Below are positions 14,647 through 20,606 of a stretch of DNA of 27,082 nt, one piece after another. Position numbers and translations under genes: made by a program. A model generated the notes under the pieces. It ran no database searches. It saw only the letters and a list, made by a program, of their open reading frames with translations, and was not told the DNA's origin. Numbering within the stretch: the stretch's first letter is position 1; every line of letters begins with the position of its first letter. Origin of the DNA: an uncultured Clostridia bacterium (GTDB taxonomy: Bacteria > Bacillota > Clostridia > TANB77 > CAG-508); assembly GCA_934122035.1 (NCBI GenBank), contig CAKOVP010000019.1, forward strand, positions 1 through 27,082. Direction: 5' to 3'.

Positions 14647-15528
14647 TTAATTCTCTTCTAAAATATATTTTTCTATCGCTTTTGCAACACCATCTTCATT
14701 ATTAGAAGCTGTAACTACATCTGCAAATTCTTTCATATATGGAGCACTATTTTCCATTATAACTCCAAGCCCAGCGTTCTCGATCATTTGTTTATCATTC
14801 ATATTATCGCCTATTGTCGCTATTTCTTCTTTATTTATGTTCAATTTTTCTGCAAGTTTCTCTATAGCATTCCATTTGTTTACATCTGCATTCGCAATTT
14901 CTGTATAATGATATTCAACAGCTTTTTCTTCAGTTCCAAGTTTTATAACCTTCCTTGCCATATGCTGAACATCTAAAACATCTATATTTTTTACAGCTCT
15001 TAATTTTCTAATAATTCCTCCAAATATTACTTTGTTTTCATCACAAATTGTAATTTTTAATACATTAACATTTTTGTTTTCTTCCACATATTTATATATA
15101 TCATCCATAATTTTTATACTTGTTTTTTTAGAATCCGGCATTTTTTTGTTTTCATTATTAAAAAATAATATATTGTAATTTAAAGATTTTGCTATAGTTA
15201 AGTTTTCTGTATATATACTATAAAATATACTATTTTCTTCACAAATCTTTATAATTTCTAATACCTTTTTTCTTTCTATAGATTTATCGTATAAAATTTC
15301 GTTATTTTCGGTATCATATAATAAAGCTCCATTTCCGCAAATAACGTATTTACTTGCTCCAGATTCATTTGCAAAACTGCTTACAGAAGATAATGGTCTA
15401 CCCGATGCAATAACAACTTTTGTTCCTTGTTTTTCAGCTTTTTCTATTGCTTGTTTATTTTTTGAAGATACTTCTCCATATGAATTTAATAATGTTCCAT
15501 CTAAATCTATTGCTAATAATTTATACAT
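14647..15528 (-). CDS. Cof-type HAD-superfamily phosphatase
   Basis: A cytoplasmic sugar-phosphate or nucleotide-type phosphatase; the substrate cannot be told from sequence. Motif I is AIDLDGTLL with nucleophile D8 and acid D10, motif II is VIASGRP, and motif IV is ATIGDNMNDKQMIE, with the type IIB cap between (GNGALLYD, VLKITI). The 293-residue length suits the Cof/YidA group. The start has GGAAGG upstream and a promoter at 15559-15586. It is transcribed alone. Confidence 0.88.
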   Translation of the reverse strand: MYKLLAIDLDGTLLNSYGEVSSKNKQAIEKAEKQGTKVVIASGRPLSSVSSFANESGASKYVICGNGALLYDTENNEILYDKSIERKKVLEIIKICEENSIFYSIYTENLTIAKSLNYNILFFNNENKKMPDSKKTSIKIMDDIYKYVEENKNVNVLKITICDENKVIFGGIIRKLRAVKNIDVLDVQHMARKVIKLGTEEKAVEYHYTEIANADVNKWNAIEKLAEKLNINKEEIATIGDNMNDKQMIENAGLGVIMENSAPYMKEFADVVTASNNEDGVAKAIEKYILEEN

Positions 15529-15558
15529 ATTTCAATTTTCCTTCCTCTCCGTCTAACT

Positions 15559-15586
15559 ATTATAACACATTAGTCTAAGTTGTGAA
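15559..15586 (-). promoter_or_regulatory. Promoter of the HAD phosphatase gene
   Basis: TTCACA (15581-15586), 16 bp, TATAAT (15559-15564) on the minus strand. Confidence 0.5.
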
Positions 15587-15713
15587 TACTTTTTTAATTT
15601 TTTTCATAAAATTTCCAGTTTATTTTTTGAAAAATTACGCATCCTATATATTGAAAAAACAATTTAGTTTTTTCTTAAAATAGATATTCACATTCTAGGA
15701 GGTGAAAATTATT

Positions 15714-15920
15714 ATGGCACATTCTTCAAGTAACAGTAACTACAAAGTAGTTCCAGAAGCAGCTGATGCATTAAACAAATTCAAATATGAAGTAGCTAGC
15801 GAAGTTGGAGTTAACTTAAAAGACGGATATAATGGTGATATATCTGCAAGAGATGCTGGTAGAATCGGTGGAAATATGGTTAAGAAATTAATCGAACAAG
15901 CTGAAAACCAAATGAAATAG
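15714..15920 (+). CDS. Alpha/beta-type small acid-soluble spore protein
   Basis: These proteins coat and protect DNA in dormant spores and are degraded by the GPR protease at germination. The 68-residue product begins MAHSSSNSNYKVVPEAADAL at an ATG 9 nt after AGGAGGTG. The GPR site region reads KYEVASEVGVNL, close to the family pattern EIASE. The second conserved block is GDISARDAGRIGGNMVKKLIE. The gene is proof that the organism, or a recent ancestor, makes endospores. A CATCCTA at 15640-15646 could be a forespore sigma-G -10, but I see no convincing partner -35. Confidence 0.95.
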   Translation: MAHSSSNSNYKVVPEAADALNKFKYEVASEVGVNLKDGYNGDISARDAGRIGGNMVKKLIEQAENQMK

Positions 15921-16073
15921 TTATAGTTTAATATTATTATTTAGTTTTTTATAGACTATCCTTAATGGTTAATTAGTATTTTAAACTATTGTTATTAGAC
16001 AGGATTCTAAGTTTTGTTTTATATATTTTATTATTTATCTAATTACTATAATTATATAAATTATGAGATACAT

Positions 16074-16108
16074 AAGGCAGGATTTACTATCCTGCCTTTA
16101 TTATATTT
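16074..16108. terminator. Strong hairpin between the spore protein gene and the 182-residue gene
   Basis: AAGGCAGGAT (16074-16083) and ATCCTGCCTT (16089-16098) pair perfectly around TTACT. The T-rich tail is on the plus-strand side, so it ends the spore-gene transcript best. It also contains the stop codon of the convergent gene (16087-16089). Confidence 0.7.
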
Positions 16109-16635
16109 TTTATTACTTTTAGTTCATAATTTTCGTATTTTTCTATTGAAGCTTTTAATAGTTCTTTATAAGCTTTTGATCCATCTTTATGTTTTACTTT
16201 GCAAAAAGCTTGAATTAAACTTGTTTCTATTATTTTTCTATTATATTTTACTATGTCTGGGTTAATTTCAATTGTTTTATTTCTGCCATTCTTTATAAAA
16301 GTATCTTTAAGTCTTATTAATTTATAATCCTCTGGTGCAAATCCCATTATTACTCTTATTTTTTCCATACTGTTAGCTATTTCTATTTCTGCAATCTCAT
16401 CATACATTTTCATAATTGCAGCACTGACAATATCTACAGTCCCAGACTTTTTATATCTAATTGGTAAATATATATTTATTTCTTTTTCACCTTTATCTAG
16501 CTCTGGTATATTTATATTTTTGTAGTTTATATTTAAATTTAAACTTTTTCCTAAAACACTAACTGTTAAATATGTTTTTATTTCAACTGGATTTGTAATA
16601 TCTATTACATTGTTTTTTTGTTTTAAAATACTCAT
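16087..16635 (-). CDS. Hypothetical protein, divergent from the S24 repressor-dinD pair
   Basis: I do not recognise this 182-residue protein. It has no signal peptide, no membrane helix and no Cys motif (one Cys only). The N-terminal part alternates hydrophobic and polar residues (IKTYLTVSVLGKSLNLNINY, IYLPIRYKKSGTVDIVSAAI) and is probably beta-rich; the C-terminal third (ETSLIQAFCKVKHKDGSKAY onward) looks helical. It starts behind TAGGAGGA, has its own promoter at 16716-16744, and ends inside the hairpin at 16074. Its back-to-back arrangement with the repressor, about 230 bp apart, makes it a possible third part of that module. Confidence 0.75.
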   Translation of the reverse strand: MSILKQKNNVIDITNPVEIKTYLTVSVLGKSLNLNINYKNINIPELDKGEKEINIYLPIRYKKSGTVDIVSAAIMKMYDEIAEIEIANSMEKIRVIMGFAPEDYKLIRLKDTFIKNGRNKTIEINPDIVKYNRKIIETSLIQAFCKVKHKDGSKAYKELLKASIEKYENYELKVIKNIIKAG

Positions 16636-16715
16636 TTAAAAATCCTCCTACTCTATTATAATAAAAATATAAAAACCTTATTTTATTTATGAACCTTTGT
16701 TTGCTTTATGTGCTT

Positions 16716-16744
16716 ATTTTATATTTTTTTATTCAATTTGTCAA
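16716..16744 (-). promoter_or_regulatory. Promoter of the 182-residue gene
   Basis: Consensus TTGACA (16739-16744), 17 bp, TAAAAT (16716-16721) on the minus strand. Repressor site A (16778-16785) lies 34 bp upstream. Confidence 0.6.
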
Positions 16745-16777
16745 TAGTTATTACAAACATTTTTTTGCATTTTTCTT

Positions 16778-16850
16778 TTGTACAATATTTTGTATGTTTC
16801 TTTTAAAAATTTTTATTCTATTGATTTTTTGTACATTCTATTGTACAATA
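16778..16850 (+). promoter_or_regulatory. Repressor-dinD promoter with three TGTACA-centred operator candidates
   Basis: TTGATT (16821-16826), 17 bp, TACAAT (16844-16849) is the likely promoter. Site C, TATTGTACAATA (16839-16850), is a perfect 12 bp palindrome covering the -10. Site B, TTGTACAT (16829-16836), lies in the spacer, with its centre 12 bp from that of C. Site A, TTGTACAA (16778-16785), is about 50 bp further upstream, between the two divergent promoters. Such placement fits autorepression by the S24 protein. Confidence 0.6.
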
Positions 16851-16869
16851 TGGTTGAAAGGTATTAAAA

Positions 16870-17541
16870 ATGTATATAGGGGAAATTATAAAAAATTATA
16901 GAACAAAGAATCAACTATCTCAAAGAGCGTTTGCTGCTAGAGCTTCTTTAAGTCCTTCTTACATAAACACTCTTGAGAAAATATATAATCCCAAAACGGG
17001 TAAGCCATATTCTATAACAACAGATGTAGCACTGGAACTCTCTAAAGCAATGTTTATAAATATAGCGGATTTACTAAATATGTTAGATGAAACACAAGAA
17101 TTTATAGTAAATAATGATACAAAAATTAACAACTTCGAAAATTCTGTTATTTCCATACCAATATTAGACACCGTTAAAGCTGGTTATGATTATCTAACTC
17201 AAGAAAATTGGATTGGAACTATTGATGTTGAAACTTCTTTGGTTGGAAATGGCGAAGATTATTTTGCATTAAGAGTACATGGGGACAGTATGAGCCCTTC
17301 ATTAATAGAAAACGACATTGTTATTATAAAGAAGCAAAATGATTTCGAAAATGGAGATATTGTAGTTGCTATCATAAACGATAATGAAGTAACTATAAAA
17401 AAAGGCAGAAAAAATAAAGCTGGTATTTATTTACAACCACTTAATACTGCTTATGAACCACTAATATTTACAAATGAAGAAATAAAGAATATTCCTATTC
17501 TTATTGTAGGAGTAGTAAAACAACTAAAAAGAGAATTTTAG
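16870..17541 (+). CDS. XRE-family repressor with S24 (LexA/CI-type) self-cleavage domain
   Basis: A DNA-binding repressor expected to cut itself when RecA filaments form. Residues about 1-72 are an XRE helix-turn-helix (IIKNYRTKNQLSQRAFAARA, LSPSYINTLEK). A linker to about 95 leads to the S24 domain. The cleavage site is A104-G105 (TVKAGYDYL). The Ser-Lys dyad is S140 (RVHGDSMSPSL) and K177 (NEVTIKKG); the S-K spacing of 37 equals that of E. coli LexA (S119-K156). LexA itself has a winged helix, so this is CI/HdiR-like rather than LexA. AAAGG precedes the ATG, and operators overlap its promoter. dinD begins 11 nt after its stop. Confidence 0.92.
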   Translation: MYIGEIIKNYRTKNQLSQRAFAARASLSPSYINTLEKIYNPKTGKPYSITTDVALELSKAMFINIADLLNMLDETQEFIVNNDTKINNFENSVISIPILDTVKAGYDYLTQENWIGTIDVETSLVGNGEDYFALRVHGDSMSPSLIENDIVIIKKQNDFENGDIVVAIINDNEVTIKKGRKNKAGIYLQPLNTAYEPLIFTNEEIKNIPILIVGVVKQLKREF

Positions 17542-17552
17542 GAGAAATTATA

Positions 17553-18410
17553 ATGGAAAACGAATTAATTATAGCAACCGAAAAGAGCTTTGAAGATATA
17601 AAACATACAGATGAGAATGGAAATGAATTTTGGTATGCAAGAGAGCTAATGGTAGCATTAGGCTATAAGGATTGGAGAAACTTTTCAAATGTAATTAACA
17701 AAGCCAAAGATGCATGCACAAACAGCAATATGAATATCTTTGAACACTTCGTTGATGTCAACAGGGTGTTAAAAGTAGGTAATAATGCTGATATGTCAAT
17801 AGAAGATATCTCTTTGACACGTTATGCATGTTATTTAATCGCTCAAAATGGTAGTCCACGAAAAAAAGCTGTTGCTCTTGCTCAAACTTATTTTGCGTTA
17901 AAAACTAGACAACAAGAATTAACAGAAGAAGAATACAAGTCTCTTTCTGAAGATGAAAGAAGATTGTATAACCGAACAATAGTAAAAAATAGAAATAAAT
18001 ACTTATTTGACACAGCAACGGCATCTGGAGTTAAAGATTATGCAAAATTTAATAATGCAGGTTATAAAGGATTGTATGGTGGAGAAACTGTTGAGGATAT
18101 TACCAAAAGAAAGGGACTAAAAGACGGACAACCAATTCTTGATTATATGGGAAGTGCTGAACTCGGTGCAAACATATTCCGTATAACTCAAACAGATGCA
18201 TTATTAAAGGACAATAATGTTAATACTGAAAAAAAGGCTTGTAATACCCATAATAAAGTTGGTAAAGCTGTAAGAGAAACTATAGAAAAATTAGGAGGTA
18301 CAATGCCTGAAAAATTACCTACGCCAGAAAAGAGTGTTAAAGAATTAGAAAATGAAAAAACAAAACAACTGAAATTAAATATCAAAAATCAAAAGAAATT
18401 AAGAAATTAA
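17553..18410 (+). CDS. dinD: DNA damage-inducible protein D (DinD)
   Basis: DinD of E. coli is an SOS protein reported to inhibit RecA strand exchange and disassemble RecA filaments. The match is to the whole family pattern. An N-terminal BRO/antirepressor-like region (ENGNEFWYARELMVALGYKDW) is followed by DISLTRYACYLIAQNGSPRK and ALAQTYFALKTRQQE. The C-terminal block contains KDYAKFNNAGYKGLYGG and LDYMGSAELGANIFRITQTD, and ends in a Lys-rich tail. The length of 285 is close to E. coli's (about 274). It follows the S24 repressor by 11 nt with AGGAG at the junction, so the two are one transcript, closed by the terminator at 18432. By inference it is induced by DNA damage through repressor self-cleavage. 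Confidence 0.9.
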   Translation: MENELIIATEKSFEDIKHTDENGNEFWYARELMVALGYKDWRNFSNVINKAKDACTNSNMNIFEHFVDVNRVLKVGNNADMSIEDISLTRYACYLIAQNGSPRKKAVALAQTYFALKTRQQELTEEEYKSLSEDERRLYNRTIVKNRNKYLFDTATASGVKDYAKFNNAGYKGLYGGETVEDITKRKGLKDGQPILDYMGSAELGANIFRITQTDALLKDNNVNTEKKACNTHNKVGKAVRETIEKLGGTMPEKLPTPEKSVKELENEKTKQLKLNIKNQKKLRN

Positions 18411-18431
18411 AAAATTAATAAATTAATAAAA

Positions 18432-18465
18432 AAAATGGAACCCAACATATAGGTTCCATTTTGTG
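18432..18465 (+). terminator. Terminator of the repressor-dinD operon
   Basis: AAAATGGAACC (18432-18442) and GGTTCCATTTT (18452-18462) form a perfect 11 bp stem with a 9-nt loop. A short direct repeat (GTGTATTACCT/GTGTATTACAA) follows. Confidence 0.75.
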
Positions 18466-18560
18466 TATTACCTGTGTATTACAACTATATTTTTCTCAAT
18501 TTTCTTAGCTTTTTTCAAACGTTTAATATATTGAAAATACTGAATTTAAGCACTTTAAAA

Positions 18561-19562
18561 CTATTTCATAGCTTCTTCTACTGCAACTGCTATTGAAACT
18601 GTAGCACCAACCATTGGGTTGTTACCCATTCCAATTAATCCCATCATATCAACGTGAGCTGGTACTGATGAAGAACCTGCGAATTGGGCATCTGAATGCA
18701 TTCTTCCCATTGTATCTGTCATACCATAAGAAGCTGGTCCTGCAGCCATGTTATCTGGATGTAATGTTCTTCCTGTTCCACCACCTGATGCAACTGAGAA
18801 GTATTTCTTTCCTTTTTCATAGCATTCTTTTTTGTATGTTCCAGCAACTGGATGTTGGAATCTTGTTGGGTTTGTAGAGTTTCCTGTTATAGATACATCT
18901 ACATCTTCATAATGCATTATTGCAACACCTTCACGAACATCGTCTGCACCATAGCATCTTACTTTTGCTCTTTCTCCTACTGAGTAAGGAATTTCTTCTA
19001 CTATTGTTAATTTTCCTGTATAATAATCAAATTGTGTTTTTACATATGTAAATCCATTAAATCTTGATATTATTTGTGCTGCATCTTTTCCTAAACCATT
19101 TAATATAACTTTTAATGGTTCTTTTCTAACTTTGTTTGCAGATTTTGCAATTCCTATTGCTCCTTCTGCTGCTGCGAAACTTTCATGTCCTGCTAAGAAA
19201 GCAAAGCATTTTGTTTCTTCTGATAATAGCATTGATGCTAAGTTTCCATGTCCTAGTCCAACTTTTCTGTCGTCTGCAACTGAACCTGGTACGCAGAATG
19301 CTTGTAATCCTTCTCCGATTGCTTTAGCAGCTTCATGTGCTTTTGTGCAACCTTTCTTTATTGCTATTGCTGCACCTACTGTATAAGCCCAGCAAGCATT
19401 ATCGAAGCATATTGGTTGAATTGATTTAACCATTTCAACTGGGTCAAAACCTTTGTCCTGACATATTTTTCTTGCTTCTTCTAAATCTTTAATTCCATAT
19501 TTATTTAATACGGGCATAATTTGATCTATTCTTCTTTCATAACCTTCAAATGTTACTGCCAT
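18561..19562 (-). CDS. GGGtGRT protein, partner of the NifU-like protein
   Basis: A 333-residue cytoplasmic protein of unknown biochemical role. It belongs to the family named for the motif seen here as ASGGGTGRTLHPDNMAAGP. Other conserved-looking blocks are FDNACWAYTVGAAIAIKKG, LGHGNLASMLLSEETKCFAF and HVDMMGLIGMGNNPMVG. The start at 19562 (MAVTFEGYERR) follows AAAGGAG; the frame is open 6 codons more, through the ribosome binding site. It lies 27 nt downstream of a NifU/IscU-like gene and shares with it an identical 20-nt start region, so co-expression and co-translation are likely. A role in iron-sulfur or sulfur metabolism is inferred only from that partner. Confidence 0.85.
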   Translation of the reverse strand: MAVTFEGYERRIDQIMPVLNKYGIKDLEEARKICQDKGFDPVEMVKSIQPICFDNACWAYTVGAAIAIKKGCTKAHEAAKAIGEGLQAFCVPGSVADDRKVGLGHGNLASMLLSEETKCFAFLAGHESFAAAEGAIGIAKSANKVRKEPLKVILNGLGKDAAQIISRFNGFTYVKTQFDYYTGKLTIVEEIPYSVGERAKVRCYGADDVREGVAIMHYEDVDVSITGNSTNPTRFQHPVAGTYKKECYEKGKKYFSVASGGGTGRTLHPDNMAAGPASYGMTDTMGRMHSDAQFAGSSSVPAHVDMMGLIGMGNNPMVGATVSIAVAVEEAMK

Positions 19563-19589
19563 ATTATTTGCTCCTTTCACACCTCTTTA

Positions 19590-20282
19590 TTATTCTTGTC
19601 TTGGGTCTATGAATTTAACACCATCTGCATATCTTCCATATGTTCCTGTTGCTTTTTCCATAGCTTCCTTTGGATCCATTCCTGCTTTTATAGAATCCAT
19701 CATTTTTCCAAAGTTTAATGCTTTATAACCAATTATTTGATTATCTTTATCTAAAGCTTGGCTTACTATGTATCCTTCTGTAACTTCTAGATATCTTGGT
19801 CCTTTTAATGATGTAGAATATATTGTTCCTATTTGAGATCTATGACCTTTTCCTAAGTCTTCTAGTCCTGCACCAATTGTAAGTCCACCTTCTGAGAAAG
19901 CAGATTGGCTTCTTCCATATACTATTTGTAGGAACAATTCTCTCATTGCAGTGTTTATAGCATCGCAAACAAGATCTGTGTTAAGTGCTTCTAGGATTGT
20001 TTTTCCTGTTAGAATTTCTCCAGCCATTGCAGCAGATTGAGTCATTCCAGAGCATCCTATTGTTTCTATTAATGCTTCTTGTATTACACCTTCTTTTATA
20101 TTTAATGTTAATTTGCACGCTCCTTGTTGTGGTGCACACCAGCCAATACCGTGTGTTAATCCTGAAATATCCTTAATTTCTTTTGCCTTAACCCATTTTC
20201 CTTCTTCTGGAATTGGGGCTGGTCCATGATTTACACCTTTTGCAACTTCGCACATTTTTTCTACGTCTTTTGAATAAATCAT
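19590..20282 (-). CDS. NifU/IscU-like iron-sulfur scaffold protein
   Basis: A 230-residue protein with the IscU fold signature. Three scaffold-type Cys positions can be aligned: WCAPQQGACKLTL, ETIGCSGMTQSAAMAGEIL (compare IscU GCGxAIASSSL) and LVCDAINTAMREL. The Asp next to the first Cys in IscU (CGD) is not kept, so cluster handling may differ. An N-terminal stretch of about 45 residues and a C-terminal extension (KFGKMMDSIKAG-like helix, ending GVKFIDPRQE) are added to the IscU core. The start at 20282 (MIYSKDVEKMCEV) follows AAAGGAG. The promoter is at 20338-20366, and the leader contains two small hairpins (20301-20331). It is first in a two-gene operon with the GGGtGRT gene. Confidence 0.85.
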   Translation of the reverse strand: MIYSKDVEKMCEVAKGVNHGPAPIPEEGKWVKAKEIKDISGLTHGIGWCAPQQGACKLTLNIKEGVIQEALIETIGCSGMTQSAAMAGEILTGKTILEALNTDLVCDAINTAMRELFLQIVYGRSQSAFSEGGLTIGAGLEDLGKGHRSQIGTIYSTSLKGPRYLEVTEGYIVSQALDKDNQIIGYKALNFGKMMDSIKAGMDPKEAMEKATGTYGRYADGVKFIDPRQE

Positions 20283-20300
20283 ATTATTTGCTCCTTTCAA

Positions 20301-20331
20301 AACATTACTAATGTTGTTGCCATTAAGCAAC
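20301..20331 (-). promoter_or_regulatory. Tandem hairpins in the leader of the NifU-like gene
   Basis: AACATT/AATGTT (20301-20315, 3-nt loop) and GTTGC/GCAAC (20316-20331, 6-nt loop) stand side by side just upstream of the AAAGGAG. They may affect ribosome access; no known riboswitch is recognised. Confidence 0.35.
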
Positions 20332-20337
20332 ATTTAC

Positions 20338-20366
20338 ATTATATTACATTATTCTACATTTTTCAA
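20338..20366 (-). promoter_or_regulatory. Promoter of the NifU-like/GGGtGRT operon
   Basis: TTGAAA (20361-20366), 17 bp, TATAAT (20338-20343) on the minus strand. Confidence 0.6.
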
Positions 20367-20394
20367 TTTTTTTTGCTAATTTTTTTATTTATTT

Positions 20395-20455
20395 TCATCC
20401 GTACAAGTTGTATTTACTTTACAAAATTGCACTTAACTTTTTACTTGACGTTTAT
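20395..20455. repeat. Dispersed intergenic repeat, copy 2
   Basis: CCGTACAAGTT, then TTTACAAAATTGCA, then CTTAACTTTTTACTTGACG. It follows copy 1 over about 55 nt with scattered changes. It lies between the surface-protein gene and the NifU-like operon. Confidence 0.55.
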
Positions 20456-20606
20456 TTTCATTCTAAATAGCTTTTAAGCAAATATTTTATTTATTCTGGA
20501 AAGTCAATATAACTTTCCTAATAAATAGAATTTACTTTTTCAAAATAGAAATTATTTTTTATTGACATCTATTACGTTCTTTACTATAGCATTATATAAT
20601 TTAGTT

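Noticed and set aside
15600..15713. Sigma-G promoter of the spore protein gene
   Set aside because: CATCCTA at 15640 could be a -10, but no -35 fits at the right distance.
16636..18465. Prophage remnant
   Set aside because: The S24 repressor and BRO-like DinD could suggest a phage, but no integrase, structural or att-like sequences are present and the flanks are ordinary genes.
20485..20527. Hairpin GGAAAGT/ACTTTCC after the surface-protein gene as terminator
   Set aside because: The stem is real, but no T run follows it on the minus strand; it may still act with other factors.
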